Part shown: piece after piece, positions 44,735-59,103 of the stretch
Position numbering within the stretch: the stretch's first letter is position 1
Layout of the letters: every line of letters starts with the position of its first letter
NCBI RefSeq assembly: GCF_014203025.1
Contig: NZ_JACHID010000013.1
Span: 1-64,000, forward strand
Length of the DNA stretch: 64,000 bases
Direction: 5' to 3'
From: Desulfurispira natronophila
GTDB taxonomy: Bacteria; Chrysiogenota; Chrysiogenetes; Chrysiogenales; Chrysiogenaceae
Notes under the pieces: generated by a model
Told to the model about the DNA's origin: nothing
The model's database searches: none
Seen by the model: only the letters and a program-made list of their open reading frames with translations
Translations under genes and position numbers: made by a program

Positions 44735-47515
44735 ATGGACTTCAAGGATACTCTTAACTTGCCCGTAACAAACTTTCCCATGCGGGGCAACCTGCCCAAG
44801 CGTGAGCCGGAAACCCTGAGCCAGTGGGAAAGCTCCAATTTGTACGAAACCATTCAACGCACACGGCAGGATGCTCCGGTCTATGTTCTCCACGATGGCC
44901 CTCCCTATGCTAATGGACACCTTCATATAGGACACGCTCTTAATAAGATACTCAAGGACATCATAATCAAACAAAAGACCATGGAGGGGTACCGTGCACC
45001 CTATGTTCCAGGTTGGGACTGCCATGGCCTCCCCATAGAACAGGGTGTGGACAAAATACTGGGCAAGGATAAGGCTACCACTGAGCCGAATCGCAAGCGA
45101 CAGCTTTGCCGCGAGCATGCAGCCAGGTTTGTTGATATACAACGTCAGGAATTTAAGCGATTCGGAATTTTGGGCGAGTGGGATAATCCATACCAAACTA
45201 TGGATTACGGCTATGAGGCTGATATAGTTCGGGAGCTGGGACGATTTATGGAGTCAGGCTCTCTCTATCGCGGTCTTAAGCCTATATACTGGTGCAGTGA
45301 CTGTGTAACTGCGCTGGCAGAAGCTGAGGTGGAGTATGACAATCATACCTCCAACTCAATCTATGTTCGTTTCCCCATGGCAAGTGACCTCACAGGGCTC
45401 GATCCTGTTTTGGGAGGTAAAGATGTCAGTGTTGTCATCTGGACAACGACACCCTGGACTATACCAGCTAACCTTGCGGTATGTCTGCATCCCGAATTTG
45501 AATATTCAGCAGTAGAAACAGCACAAGGCGTACTTATTATCGCCAGCAAGCTGGTTGAAGATTTGATGAAAGTACTTGATATTAAAGAATATAATACCAT
45601 AGCTGCGTTTCCCGGCTCTGCGCTTGAAAATATGCAGGCTAAGCATCCATTTCTGGATCGTGGTTCCCAGATAATTCTCGGTGAGCACGTCACTTTGGAA
45701 GCAGGTACTGGTGCTGTTCACACGGCACCGGGGCATGGTATGGACGATTACATAGTTGGTATGAGGTATGGATTGGAGCCTTATAACCCTGTGGATAACC
45801 ATGGTTGCTATCGTTCAGATATGCCTCTTTTTGGTGGAATGCATATCAACAAGGCCAACGCTGCTATCGTTGCACATATGATGGAAAATGGTACATTGCT
45901 GCACCACAGCCTCATGGATCACTCCTATCCCCACTGTTGGCGTTGTAAAAATCCCGTTATATACCGTGCTACACCACAGTGGTTTATTGCCATGGACAGC
46001 AATGATCTGCGTAAACGAACTCTAGATTTTATCCAGCAGCAGGTTCACTGGGTGCCAGCATGGGGGCGTGAGCGCATATATAACATGATTGAGAATCGCC
46101 CTGATTGGTGTATTTCCCGACAGCGTTTGTGGGGTGTGCCTATAACTATACTCTACTGTCAGCAGTGCCAGGAACCGTTGCGTGAAATGCAGGTATTTGA
46201 TAGGGCTGCTGCGTATATTGAGCAGGAGGGCGTTGATGCATGGTACCAGCGGCCGGTCAGCGATTTCCTTGAGTCGGATGTGCAGTGTCCTCACTGCCAG
46301 TCGTCTGAGTTCTATAAAGAGCAGGACATCTTGGATGTCTGGTTTGACTCTGGAGTAAGTCACGCTATTGTGCTGAGAAAACATGGCCTCCCCTGGCCAG
46401 CTGATCTGTATTTGGAAGGAAGTGATCAACACCGTGGTTGGTTCCACTCTTCAATTCTTACCGCGGTGGCCAATAAAGGTGAACCTCCATATCGCACGGT
46501 TTTAACTCATGGCTTTGTGCTCGATGGCAAGGGACGCAAAATGAGCAAGTCTATGGGGAACGTGGTTGACCCTGAGAGCATTATAAAAAAATATGGTGCT
46601 GATATTCTTCGTCTCTGGGTTGCAGCCGAGGACTATCGCGATGACTTGCGCATTTCCGATGAAATTATGAAGCGTCTGGCTGAATCATACAGACGCATAC
46701 GCAATACCGCCCGCTACATGTTGGGGAACTTGCATGACTTCAATCCCTTAACAGATGCCATTCTTTACCCAGACATGCTGGAGTTTGATCGCTACGCCCT
46801 GGGCCGTTACCATCAGTTTGAAAAACGAGTATTGCAGGCCTATAATAACTACGAATTCCATACCATTTACCACGCCACTAACAACTTCTGCAGTGTCGAT
46901 ATGTCAGCACAGTATTTAGATGTTCTTAAAGATCGGCTTTATGCTGAACACACTGACGGTTACAAGCGTCGTAGTGCACAGACGGCACTACACCACATTC
47001 TTTATGGCATGGTACGACTCCTTAGTCCTATCCTTAGCTTCACCATGGATGAGGTTTACAGTCATATGACTGTTGATAAGCGTCAGCCAAGCGTTCATGT
47101 TCTTTGTTTTCCTGAGCCTTGTGAGGAGTTTGACAACGCGCCGGTCATAGAGCGTTATGACCGTCTAATGAAGCTCCGCGGCGATGTAAGCAAAGCTCTG
47201 GAGATTGCCCGTAACGAAAAAAAAATCGGGCACTCCCTGGATGCCCGAGTATTGGTGCATTCTCAGGATGAAGATACACTGCAATTTCTTAAAAGCTATA
47301 GTGAAAGTGAACTGCGAGACATATTCATTGTTAGCCAAGTAGACATTGCTCCACCTTTATACACAAGTGAAACTATGGATAACGGGCTCATGGTTGAGGT
47401 AGGCAAAGCACAAGGGTCAAAGTGTGAGCGATGCTGGATAACTGATATTGAGACCGGTAAAGTATCACCAGGACTTTGTCCCCGCTGTGCCAGTGTGGTA
47501 AGCGAGTTTCGATGA
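44735..47515 (+). CDS. ileS: Isoleucyl-tRNA synthetase
   Basis: Class I synthetase of 926 residues charging tRNA-Ile, with editing of valine. GHLHIGHALNKIL is the HIGH motif, RKMSKSMGNVVDP the KMSKS loop, and VIWTTTPWTIPANLAVCL lies in the editing domain. The C-terminal zinc site is CERCW..CPRC. NFPMRGNLPKREPETLSQWE is the usual start region. AAGGAG nine bases before the ATG at 44735 favours that start over the ATG at 44717. The stop overlaps the lspA start as ATGA, a common gene order in bacteria. Confidence 0.97.
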   Translation: MDFKDTLNLPVTNFPMRGNLPKREPETLSQWESSNLYETIQRTRQDAPVYVLHDGPPYANGHLHIGHALNKILKDIIIKQKTMEGYRAPYVPGWDCHGLPIEQGVDKILGKDKATTEPNRKRQLCREHAARFVDIQRQEFKRFGILGEWDNPYQTMDYGYEADIVRELGRFMESGSLYRGLKPIYWCSDCVTALAEAEVEYDNHTSNSIYVRFPMASDLTGLDPVLGGKDVSVVIWTTTPWTIPANLAVCLHPEFEYSAVETAQGVLIIASKLVEDLMKVLDIKEYNTIAAFPGSALENMQAKHPFLDRGSQIILGEHVTLEAGTGAVHTAPGHGMDDYIVGMRYGLEPYNPVDNHGCYRSDMPLFGGMHINKANAAIVAHMMENGTLLHHSLMDHSYPHCWRCKNPVIYRATPQWFIAMDSNDLRKRTLDFIQQQVHWVPAWGRERIYNMIENRPDWCISRQRLWGVPITILYCQQCQEPLREMQVFDRAAAYIEQEGVDAWYQRPVSDFLESDVQCPHCQSSEFYKEQDILDVWFDSGVSHAIVLRKHGLPWPADLYLEGSDQHRGWFHSSILTAVANKGEPPYRTVLTHGFVLDGKGRKMSKSMGNVVDPESIIKKYGADILRLWVAAEDYRDDLRISDEIMKRLAESYRRIRNTARYMLGNLHDFNPLTDAILYPDMLEFDRYALGRYHQFEKRVLQAYNNYEFHTIYHATNNFCSVDMSAQYLDVLKDRLYAEHTDGYKRRSAQTALHHILYGMVRLLSPILSFTMDEVYSHMTVDKRQPSVHVLCFPEPCEEFDNAPVIERYDRLMKLRGDVSKALEIARNEKKIGHSLDARVLVHSQDEDTLQFLKSYSESELRDIFIVSQVDIAPPLYTSETMDNGLMVEVGKAQGSKCERCWITDIETGKVSPGLCPRCASVVSEFR

Positions 47516-47988
47516 GATACTTTTTCATCTGGTGCTCTGTCCTGGTGGTGCTTGATCAGTTGAGTAAGGCTGCTGCACAAAGTTTATTGACGTTTGGCTA
47601 TTCGGTTAGCATTATTGAGGGATTGTTTCAGTTAACATTGGTGTATAATCCAGGTGCAGCTTTTGGGCTGCTAGGCGATCTTGGGGATGGAATTCGTATT
47701 CCCTTTTTCTTTGTTGTCGGGGTGGTTGCAGTCGTTATCTGCTTTTTTCTCTATCGCGGAGGTCAAACGTTTTTTCATCGCTTCGGTGCGGTGCTTATAG
47801 CTGGAGGTGCCATTGGCAATCTTATTGACAGGGTGCAGCTGGGAAAAGTCGTTGACTTCCTGGATGTATATTGGAAAAGTTGGCACTGGCCTGCATTTAA
47901 TTTTGCAGATATTTATATTACGGTAGGTGCATTTGCGTACATAATTGCGTTGACATATGAGTACCGTATGGCAAGGCGCAATAAATAG
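47512..47988 (+). CDS. lspA: Lipoprotein signal peptidase II
   Basis: An inner membrane aspartyl protease of 158 residues that removes signal peptides from prolipoproteins. Four hydrophobic segments are visible. VVLDQLSKAAAQ, VYNPGAAFGLLG, GAIGNLIDRVQLGKVVDFLDV and FNFADIYITVGA are the family boxes; the Asp of NLIDR and of FNFADI are catalytic. The ATG overlaps the ileS stop. Confidence 0.95.
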   Translation: MRYFFIWCSVLVVLDQLSKAAAQSLLTFGYSVSIIEGLFQLTLVYNPGAAFGLLGDLGDGIRIPFFFVVGVVAVVICFFLYRGGQTFFHRFGAVLIAGGAIGNLIDRVQLGKVVDFLDVYWKSWHWPAFNFADIYITVGAFAYIIALTYEYRMARRNK

Positions 47989-48094
47989 CAAACGTGCCGG
48001 TAACTCGCGGTTTTCTTTACAGGTGATAGTTGATTACTGTCTTCTGTAGTTCGAATATTCCTTACAAATTATCCTATTAACAAGGAGAAAGCAC

Positions 48095-49273
48095 ATGAGT
48101 ACGGTCCTGATCATTGGTGCCGGTGGGGTAGGTAATGTAGTTGCCCGCAAGTGTGTCAAGAATCCCCAGGTATTTTCCCGGGTGGTACTGGCCAGCAGGC
48201 GTATAGCATCCTGCGAAAAGATACAGCGCGAGGTTGGTGCAGATAAACTTGATGTTGCCCAGGTAGATGCCAGTGACCTGCAGCAGATGATAGACCTTAT
48301 ACAACGTATTAAGCCAAGTGTGGTGGTTCATGTTGCTATTCCCTATGATAATCTAACTATCATGGATGCTTGCCTTGAAACCGGCGTGGATTATCTTGAT
48401 ACCGCTGCCTATGAGCCGCCAGAAGTACCGGTGTTCGAATATAAATGGCAGTGGGATTATCACGAGCGATATCTTAACGCTGGCGTTATGGCCCTGTTGG
48501 GCTCAGGTTTTGACCCAGGTGTAACCAACGTTTTCTGTGCTTACGCCGATCAGTATCTATTTGATGAAATTCATACAATAGATATTCTCGACTGTAATGC
48601 TGGAGATCATGGGTTACCCTTTGCCACAAACTTTAACCCTGAAATTAATATAAGAGAGATTACGGCAAATGGCTATTACTGGGAAAATGGTCAGTGGGTT
48701 GAGACTCCACCTCTAAGTGAGTCCATCGAGTATGATTTCCCCCAGATTGGTAAACGTAAAATGTATCTTATGTATCACGAAGAGATGGAGTCCTTGGTTC
48801 ACTTCATCAAAGGACTTAAGCGTATACGTTTTTACATGAGTTTCAGTGACCAGTACCTTACTCATTTACGTGTTTTGGAAAATATTGGCATGACAAGTAT
48901 CAAGCCAATTGACTTCCAGGGCCAGCAGGTGGTCCCTTTGCAGTTTCTTAAAGAAATTTTGCCTGATCCAGGCTCTCTCGGGCCACGCACAAAGGGCAAA
49001 ACCAATATTGGATGTGTAATAGAGGGAATCAAGGACGGCAAGCCAAAGAAAATCCATATATACAATGTCTGTGATCATCAGGAGTGCTACCAGGAAGTAG
49101 GTTCGCAGGCAGTTTCTTATACTACTGGTGTACCGGCTGCCATTGGCGCCATGCTTATGGTCCAGGGGATATGGCGTAAACCAGGTGTTTTCAATATGGA
49201 ACAATTTGATGCCAAGCCCTTCATGGATTTACTTAACCAGCAGGGATTGCCTTGGCACATTAAGGAGCTTTAA
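48095..49273 (+). CDS. Carboxynorspermidine synthase
   Basis: A 392-residue saccharopine dehydrogenase-family enzyme that joins aspartate semialdehyde to putrescine or 1,3-diaminopropane with NADPH, giving carboxyspermidine or carboxynorspermidine. VLIIGAGGVGNVVARKCVKN binds NADP; GVDYLDTAAYEPPEVP and GSGFDPGVTNVFCAYA are family motifs. AAGGAG precedes the ATG. The assignment to polyamine synthesis rather than lysine rests on the decarboxylase gene directly downstream, whose ATG overlaps this stop (TAATG). Confidence 0.9.
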   Translation: MSTVLIIGAGGVGNVVARKCVKNPQVFSRVVLASRRIASCEKIQREVGADKLDVAQVDASDLQQMIDLIQRIKPSVVVHVAIPYDNLTIMDACLETGVDYLDTAAYEPPEVPVFEYKWQWDYHERYLNAGVMALLGSGFDPGVTNVFCAYADQYLFDEIHTIDILDCNAGDHGLPFATNFNPEINIREITANGYYWENGQWVETPPLSESIEYDFPQIGKRKMYLMYHEEMESLVHFIKGLKRIRFYMSFSDQYLTHLRVLENIGMTSIKPIDFQGQQVVPLQFLKEILPDPGSLGPRTKGKTNIGCVIEGIKDGKPKKIHIYNVCDHQECYQEVGSQAVSYTTGVPAAIGAMLMVQGIWRKPGVFNMEQFDAKPFMDLLNQQGLPWHIKEL

Positions 49274-50412
49274 TGACCTTGGATGTCAACCAGGTTCCCA
49301 CACCTTGCTATATTCTTGAAGAGGAAAAACTTGAGAAGAATCTTGCTATCCTTGATCGTGTGCAGCAGGAAAGTGGAGCAAAAATCCTGCTGGCACTCAA
49401 GGGATTTGCCATGTGGAGCACCTTTGCAACTATTGGCAAGGTCCTCCACGGAACTGCGGCCAGTGGTCTTCATGAGGCACGTCTTGGTTATGAAGAGATG
49501 GGAAATGAGGTTCACACCTTTTCTCCTGCCTTCACAGAAAAGAGTTTACAAGAGATTATCCAGTACAGTGATCACATCGTATTCAATTCCTTCAGCCAGT
49601 GGGAACACCTGCGTCATGTCGTTGAGCAAACTGATAAAGCTATCTCTTGTGGGCTTCGTATCAACCCCGAGTACTCAGAGGTAGAGCCCCCTATATACAA
49701 CCCTTGTGTTGCTTTTTCACGATTTGGAGTGACACGGGATCAGTTTCAGCAGAGCATGCTCGATGGTTTAGATGGCCTACACTTCCACACACATTGCGAA
49801 CAGAATGCTGATGCCTTGCAGCGCACTTTGAGTGTGGTTGAGGAAAAATTTGGCGAGTTCATTAGCAGGATGAAGTGGATAAACTTTGGTGGTGGGCACC
49901 ATATAACCCGCGCTGATTATGATGTCGATGGCCTGATCGAAACGATCAAGGATTTTCGCAATCGGTACCAGAACATTGAAGTATACCTAGAGCCAGGCGA
50001 AGCGATTGGTTGGCACACTGGTCCTTTGGTAGCCAGTGTTGTTGATATACTGCATAATGGTATGGATATCGCTATCATTGATGCTTCTGCAGCTGCCCAC
50101 ATGCCGGATGTTTTGGAAATGCCATATAGGCCAGAAGTTCGTGGTGCTTCTGAGCCTGGTGACTTCCCGTACACCTACCGCTTGGGTGGTAATACATGTT
50201 TGGCTGGAGATGTTATAGGGGACTACTCGTTTCCGCAGAGGCTTCAGCCTGGCGATCGCATCGTATTTGAGGATATGACTCACTACACCATGGTTAAAAA
50301 TAATACCTTTAACGGTGTGCCTCTTCCCACAATAGCTAAATGGTGCAAGGATAATAAGTTGGAGATAATTAAACAGTTTGGATATGAAGATTATCGGATG
50401 CGTTTATCGTAA
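49273..50412 (+). CDS. nspC: Carboxynorspermidine decarboxylase
   Basis: A PLP enzyme of the alanine racemase fold, 379 residues, that decarboxylates carboxy(nor)spermidine to the free polyamine. K43 in LLALKGFAMWS is the Schiff-base lysine; LHFHTHCEQNADAL, NFGGGHHITRADYD and YLEPGEAIGWHTGPL bind PLP phosphate; GNTCLAGDVIGDY carries the cysteine that completes the active site of the dimer. EDMTHYTMVKNNTFNG is a family end. It is coupled to the synthase gene upstream; this pair replaces S-adenosylmethionine-based spermidine synthesis. Confidence 0.93.
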   Translation: MTLDVNQVPTPCYILEEEKLEKNLAILDRVQQESGAKILLALKGFAMWSTFATIGKVLHGTAASGLHEARLGYEEMGNEVHTFSPAFTEKSLQEIIQYSDHIVFNSFSQWEHLRHVVEQTDKAISCGLRINPEYSEVEPPIYNPCVAFSRFGVTRDQFQQSMLDGLDGLHFHTHCEQNADALQRTLSVVEEKFGEFISRMKWINFGGGHHITRADYDVDGLIETIKDFRNRYQNIEVYLEPGEAIGWHTGPLVASVVDILHNGMDIAIIDASAAAHMPDVLEMPYRPEVRGASEPGDFPYTYRLGGNTCLAGDVIGDYSFPQRLQPGDRIVFEDMTHYTMVKNNTFNGVPLPTIAKWCKDNKLEIIKQFGYEDYRMRLS

Positions 50413-50512
50413 AGAAAGATTTCCATCAATGTATAACAACTAAAATTTTTCTCATAAGACTCAATGAGATGCTGAGTGCATAAAGTCATTTATTGCAGAG
50501 AATCTCGCTATT

Positions 50513-54281
<3,769 letters not shown>

Positions 54282-54482
54282 TATGGCTGCTCCTGTCAAT
54301 TTACTAATGCCATGAGTTTGAAATGATATACCTGATGATCTGATGGTTTGCAATGAATTACCTGGTGGACAGAATCGCCTGTGACTGACCAAGCTAAACA
54401 TTGCTCGTTTGGGCTTATTTGTGTGAGGTACCCTGAGGATCATCGTCCATATATGTGCCGTTATGAAGTCATATTAGGTGAT

Positions 54483-54848
54483 TTAGTCTGGCATGAGTGC
54501 CTGAATTTTTTTCATCAACTGGTTAAGGTGCACTGGTTTGGACTCGAAGTCGGAGCACCCAACCTCAATAGCTTTCAAACGATCTTCGGGAAGCGTGTGC
54601 GCTGTCAGTGCGATAATAGGGATATGGCTGGTCCTTGGGCTTGAGGTTAACTGCCGAGTAGCTTCCCATCCATCCATAACTGGCAGGCTCATATCCATAA
54701 GCACGAGGTCAGGCTGTTTGTTTGTTGCTTCTTTTACACCGCGAACCCCATCTGGAGCCACAAGCACCTGGTACCCCCTTCGCTCCAACCTGCGCCGCAA
54801 CATGTTGCTGTTGATAGCATTATCTTCAACTATCAGGATAGTTTTCAC
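54483..54848 (-). CDS. Stand-alone receiver domain response regulator
   Basis: A 121-residue CheY/DivK-like receiver with no output domain. ILIVEDNAINSNMLRRRLE holds the acidic pair, D52 in LMDMSLPVMDGWEA takes the phosphate, T/A in IIALTAHT and K104 in FESKPV complete the site. The pattern NAINSNMLRRRLERRGY resembles receivers attached to hybrid kinases. It may be a partner of one of the kinases lacking regulators in this window, but no gene is adjacent to show it. Confidence 0.9.
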   Translation of the reverse strand: MKTILIVEDNAINSNMLRRRLERRGYQVLVAPDGVRGVKEATNKQPDLVLMDMSLPVMDGWEATRQLTSSPRTSHIPIIALTAHTLPEDRLKAIEVGCSDFESKPVHLNQLMKKIQALMPD

Positions 54849-54944
54849 AGTTTCCCTTACCTTATTCTTGAGTATTTAACTTCTGAGACATCTCACATGT
54901 TCAGTGTTATTTAATATACTCAGACTACCATTATTGAACTCATA

Positions 54945-55766
54945 TTAAAATCGCCCGTAGTAACCATTCTTTACTGCTCTAAAGGCAATTGCGTAAGCCA
55001 CGCCGACAAAGACCAGCGCCAGTCCCATGGCATGAAATACACCGATGTCACTGACTCCCAAAAAAGCATAACGCATGCCGTTTATCAGGTAAAGCAGTGG
55101 ATTAAAGTATGAAATCGTCTGCCAGAAAGCCGGCATAATCTCTAGGCTAAAGAAAACACCACCGAGGTAAATGAGGGGTAGCAGCACAAACGTGCTAACA
55201 GCATTAACCTGGTCAAAGCTGCGGGCATAAATGGCTACACACAGCCCCAGGCAGGCAAAGGTTATGCCCGAGCAGGTTGCAAAAAACAGGAGCCACAACG
55301 GATGGGCAATTCCCAGTAGACTGCCATGGGTAACTATATGGAATATTTGCCCAACAAATGTGATACCAATACCAATGACGACACCACGCACAGTAGCTGC
55401 ACAGGCGTAAGCCCAAATTATTTGCAGTGGTGTCAAAGGGACTACCCGAAGATCCTGAAAGTCGCCATGAAACTTGGAGGTGATGATAGAGCTGGCAGCA
55501 TTCTGGAATGAATTATTCAGGAGCCCCATGGCAATGAGACCAGGGATTATAAACTGCAAGTAACCCACACCAGCTTGGGTATCGATTCTTTCAGCCAAAT
55601 TAACACCGAAGATTAGAAGATAGAGGGAAGAGCTGATAAGAGGGCTAAAAATAGTCTGACCGGCAACTCGTAAAAAACGTTGAATCTCTTTGGATAGCAG
55701 GCTGCGAAATCCAATAAATGGAGATGGATGACTCCGAGTGACAGTGGGGGTGGTTTGCTGGGACAT
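54945..55766 (-). CDS. ABC-2 type transporter permease
   Basis: A 273-residue inner membrane protein with six hydrophobic segments (TIFSPLISSSLYLLIFGV, FIIPGLIAMGLLNNSFQNA, ALVFVGVAYAIAFRAV) and the family motifs of YadH/NodJ-like export permeases: GDFQDLRVVPLTPLQIIWAY, SFDQVNAVSTFVLLPLIYLGG and FNPLLYLINGMRYAFLG. The cognate ATPase is not next to it in the window. It follows dnaB by nine bases and is probably co-transcribed with it. The substrate is unknown; drugs or glycolipids are typical. Confidence 0.87.
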   Translation of the reverse strand: MSQQTTPTVTRSHPSPFIGFRSLLSKEIQRFLRVAGQTIFSPLISSSLYLLIFGVNLAERIDTQAGVGYLQFIIPGLIAMGLLNNSFQNAASSIITSKFHGDFQDLRVVPLTPLQIIWAYACAATVRGVVIGIGITFVGQIFHIVTHGSLLGIAHPLWLLFFATCSGITFACLGLCVAIYARSFDQVNAVSTFVLLPLIYLGGVFFSLEIMPAFWQTISYFNPLLYLINGMRYAFLGVSDIGVFHAMGLALVFVGVAYAIAFRAVKNGYYGRF

Positions 55767-55774
55767 AAGTGTGC

Positions 55775-57124
55775 TCAGTACTCCTGCTGGTAGGATTTAG
55801 CCATGTTTTCAAATCTTGTGAATTGCTCACGAAAGACTAGCTTTACCGTTCCTGTAGGACCGTTACGCTGTTTTCCAATAATTATTTCTGCAACATTAGG
55901 TTCTGTCGTGTCTGGGTGATAAACTACATCGCGATAAATAAACATGATGATGTCGGCATCCTGCTCGATGGCACCGGACTCACGCAGGTCGGAGGGCATA
56001 GGGCGTTTATCAACACGCTGCTCCACGCTGCGGTTAAGCTGACTCAGAGCCAGTACAGGAATATTAAGCTCTTTGGCCAGGCCTTTAAGCGAACGAGAAA
56101 TTTCTGAAATCTGTTGCTCTCGGCTTTCCTTGATAGTACCCCCAACTAGTTGCAGGTAGTCGACGATAAGCATATCTAGGCCCTTCTCGGCAGCGAGTCG
56201 ACGAGCCTTGGCTCGTATCTCAAGTACGGATATCCCGGGGGTATCGTCAATGTATATCTCAAGATTGGAGAGTACACCCGTGGCTTGAGCCAGAGACGAC
56301 CAGTCTTCTCGCGCCAACTGACCACTGCGAACCCGGCTGGCGTCCACCTGAGCTTCTGAGCACATAAGACGCATTACCAACTGCTCTTTACTCATTTCCA
56401 AGGAGAATATTGCCACCTTATTGCTGCCGTTGCGCTCATAAGATGCGTTTTGAGTGAGACTCAGTGCAAAGGCAGTTTTCCCCATGGCCGGGCGACCAGC
56501 AATAATAATAAGATCTGACGGCTGAAAACCACTGGTTTTGTCGTCTAAGTCAACAAAGCCAGTAGTTACACCAGTGATTTTGGACTGCTTTTCGTATATG
56601 GACTCAATGCGCAGCAGGGCATCTTTGGTAATATCATAGATGTGGTGAAAGCTCTTGTTGGCTCGCCCCTGACTTATGTGGAAAATCCGGTTTTCCACAT
56701 AATCCAGGAGGTATTCAGAGTCCTGATCACCATCGTAACCCTTTTCAACTATTTCCGTACCTGCTTCTATCAGCTGGCGACACACGGACTTCTCTTTGAC
56801 AATGCGGGCGTAGTAAGCCACGTTAGCACTGGTTACCACACGTTCAGCCAGATTAATAAGATACTCCAGCCCTCCGCAGAACTCGAGTTGTTTGCGTTTG
56901 GATAGTTGGTCGGAAAGCGTTATGTAGTCGATAGCGTGTCCGTGGTTAAATAGCTCAATAAGGGCACTGTAGATATATCGGTGACCCTCAAGGTAGAAAT
57001 CGTCTGCGGTTAGAATCTCAACTACCTTGGCCATGGCCTTGTCGTCAACGATGCAAGAGCCAAGTACGGCGTGCTCTGACTCGGTACTATGGGGGGGGAC
57101 CTTAACTGCCGAAGCTTCCATCAT
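55775..57124 (-). CDS. dnaB: Replicative DNA helicase DnaB
   Basis: Hexameric helicase that unwinds DNA at the replication fork. The 449 residues have the N-terminal primase-binding domain ([15 protein letters not shown]) and the RecA-like motor with Walker [28 protein letters not shown] and [20 protein letters not shown]. No intein is present; length is normal. The ATG overlaps the stop of rplI (ATGA). Confidence 0.96.
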   Translation of the reverse strand: MMEASAVKVPPHSTESEHAVLGSCIVDDKAMAKVVEILTADDFYLEGHRYIYSALIELFNHGHAIDYITLSDQLSKRKQLEFCGGLEYLINLAERVVTSANVAYYARIVKEKSVCRQLIEAGTEIVEKGYDGDQDSEYLLDYVENRIFHISQGRANKSFHHIYDITKDALLRIESIYEKQSKITGVTTGFVDLDDKTSGFQPSDLIIIAGRPAMGKTAFALSLTQNASYERNGSNKVAIFSLEMSKEQLVMRLMCSEAQVDASRVRSGQLAREDWSSLAQATGVLSNLEIYIDDTPGISVLEIRAKARRLAAEKGLDMLIVDYLQLVGGTIKESREQQISEISRSLKGLAKELNIPVLALSQLNRSVEQRVDKRPMPSDLRESGAIEQDADIIMFIYRDVVYHPDTTEPNVAEIIIGKQRNGPTGTVKLVFREQFTRFENMAKSYQQEY

Positions 57125-57570
57125 GACTCTTCAAATACCTGTAGCTCCATCTCAAGCTTCACATCCGGGTGCAGGCGCAATTGCGCTACATGTTTGCCCA
57201 AACTTTTGATATTTTGGGGTAACTTGATCTGTTTTTTGTCGAGATTTATACCTTGCTTGCCAAGCTCATCGGCGATATCAGCAGAAGTGACAGCGCCAAA
57301 AAGCTTACCCTTGTCACCGCAGGGGCGGGTAAATTTTAAAATTTCTAACTTTTTTACGGCTTCAGCCAGTGCCTTGGCAGTTGCGAGTTCTTCAGCTTCT
57401 CGCTGTCGTTGCAACTCTCGTTGCTCATCCAACTGAGCAAGATTTTCAGCCGTGGCTTCGACTGCCAGGTTTTTCTTGAATAAGAAATTTCGGGCGTAAC
57501 CGGGGTTGACATCTTTGACATCTCCGGCCTTGGCCTTGCCGCTGACGTTCTGTAAAAATATAACCTTCAT
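57121..57570 (-). CDS. rplI: 50S ribosomal protein L9
   Basis: A 149-residue ribosomal protein binding 23S rRNA near the L1 stalk. [21 protein letters not shown] is the N-terminal signature and [13 protein letters not shown] the rRNA contact; a long helix (residues 40-75) joins it to the C-terminal domain. Its usual companions rpsF and rpsR are absent here; recA is 9 bases upstream instead. Confidence 0.96.
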   Translation of the reverse strand: MKVIFLQNVSGKAKAGDVKDVNPGYARNFLFKKNLAVEATAENLAQLDEQRELQRQREAEELATAKALAEAVKKLEILKFTRPCGDKGKLFGAVTSADIADELGKQGINLDKKQIKLPQNIKSLGKHVAQLRLHPDVKLEMELQVFEES

Positions 57571-57579
57571 TGAAACACC

Positions 57580-58656
57580 TCAGTTTTTACTTTTTTTTCC
57601 TGTCTTTGCAGGCGCTGGCTCAGCTGGCTCCTCTGAAGATGTCTCTTCTGCTGATGAATCATCAGGGTTTGTCAGAAGTCCCAACTTAATTTTTACTTGC
57701 TCTTCCAATTCCTGCATGAGCTCCTGGCGCTCTCTGATGTGATTTTTGACATTTTCTCGTCCCTGACCGATGCGCTCTCCCTTGTAAGAGTACCATGAGC
57801 CACTCTTTTCCAGCACGTTAGTGTCAGTGGCCATATCCACAATAGTCCCTACAGCACTGATGCCCTCGCCGAAGGTGATGTCAAATTCAGCTTCTTTAAA
57901 GGGAGGAGCTACTTTGTTCTTGACAACTTTGACGCGCACCCGGTTTCCAACTACATCGGAGCCTTCTTTTAATGGTCCGGTGCGGCGAATATCAAGACGC
58001 ATAGAGGCGTAAAACTTTAGGGCATTACCGCCAGTGGTGGTTTCTGGATTGCCAAACATGACTCCTATTTTAGAGCGGATCTGGTTTATGAATATTACCA
58101 CTGCGTGCGATTTATTAATAGCGCCAGTAAGCTTGCGTAAAGCTTGAGACATGAGACGAGCCTGGGCACCCATAGTCGCGTCCCCCATCTCTCCTTCAAG
58201 CTCAGCCTTGGGTACCAAGGCTGCCACCGAGTCAACCACAATAACATCCACAGCGCCACTTCTTACCAGCGTATCAGCAATTTCCAGCGCTGACTCGCCG
58301 TAGTCTGGCTGGCTAACCAGAAGGGTCTCAACATTAATGCCTATTTTCTTGGCATATATAGCATCAAAAGCATTTTCTGCATCAATAAATGCAGCTGTAC
58401 CGCCACGCTTTTGTGCCTCTGCTATAGCGTGTAAACTCAGAGTTGTCTTGCCACTCGACTCAGGGCCATATATCTCAACTACTCGACCGCGAGGATAACC
58501 ACCTACGCCTAAAGCAATGTCAAGCGCCAGGTTACCGCTAGGAACCACTGGTATAGAGGGAATCTCACCACTGCCCAGACGCATGATACTTCCCTTGCCA
58601 TGAGTTTTTTCGATCTGAGCAATAGCTAACTCAAGGGCTTTTTGTCGTTCACTCAT
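57580..58656 (-). CDS. recA: Recombinase RecA
   Basis: ATP-dependent strand-exchange protein and SOS co-protease. The 358 residues carry [19 protein letters not shown] (Walker A), [20 protein letters not shown] (Walker B and loop L1) and [22 protein letters not shown] (loop L2), with an acidic C-terminal tail rich in Glu and Pro. Start: AGGGAG is six bases before the ATG at 58656; an ATG at 58662 would leave no spacing. Upstream I see only a poor half-match to the umuD palindrome (TTGTT at about 58723), so SOS control of this gene is unproven. Confidence 0.97.
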   Translation of the reverse strand: MSERQKALELAIAQIEKTHGKGSIMRLGSGEIPSIPVVPSGNLALDIALGVGGYPRGRVVEIYGPESSGKTTLSLHAIAEAQKRGGTAAFIDAENAFDAIYAKKIGINVETLLVSQPDYGESALEIADTLVRSGAVDVIVVDSVAALVPKAELEGEMGDATMGAQARLMSQALRKLTGAINKSHAVVIFINQIRSKIGVMFGNPETTTGGNALKFYASMRLDIRRTGPLKEGSDVVGNRVRVKVVKNKVAPPFKEAEFDITFGEGISAVGTIVDMATDTNVLEKSGSWYSYKGERIGQGRENVKNHIRERQELMQELEEQVKIKLGLLTNPDDSSAEETSSEEPAEPAPAKTGKKSKN

Positions 58657-59103
58657 ATACATCTCCCTTCAAAGTACAAAGCGCAGTAGGTGTCAGTTTT
58701 TACCGCACCCAAAAAAGGATTCTTGTTGCAAGTTAACTAAAATTAGAGCTGAATACTTTAATGAATTCAAGTATAACCTAAAATATGAACCATCGCCACC
58801 GTCGACTGTTGAAGCAGCCAGCATGCCTCTTTTGAACAGTCTTGTTTGGGGAAGTTGTCAGTGGTATACACAGACTATAGTTTAATTATACCTGTCATGG
58901 ATTACCCTTTTTCACATCAAATAAGTTGTGGTTATCTACTATATGCTGCTTACTGATATAAAATCAGGTCGCTAGCCTGCAAGTTTATATGGTAGATATT
59001 TAGTTATGTGCTTTTGCTGATTTTTTTCTGTGACTGTTTTAAACGCAAGAAGCTGTTGCAGTTAAACCGCAACCACAAGGATGAAAAGAAAGATCATAAA
59101 CAC
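58657..59103. other. Divergent intergenic region recA-gspL
   Basis: About 450 AT-rich bases between the divergent recA and gspL genes, expected to hold both promoters. GACTGTT (58804-58810) and AACAGTC (58835-58841) form a 7-bp inverted repeat with a 24-base loop. No gene is supported in it. Confidence 0.35.

Noticed and set aside
58663-58760. LexA site before recA
   Set aside because: TTGTT-N5-TTAAC matches only one half of the umuD palindrome; not enough for a call.
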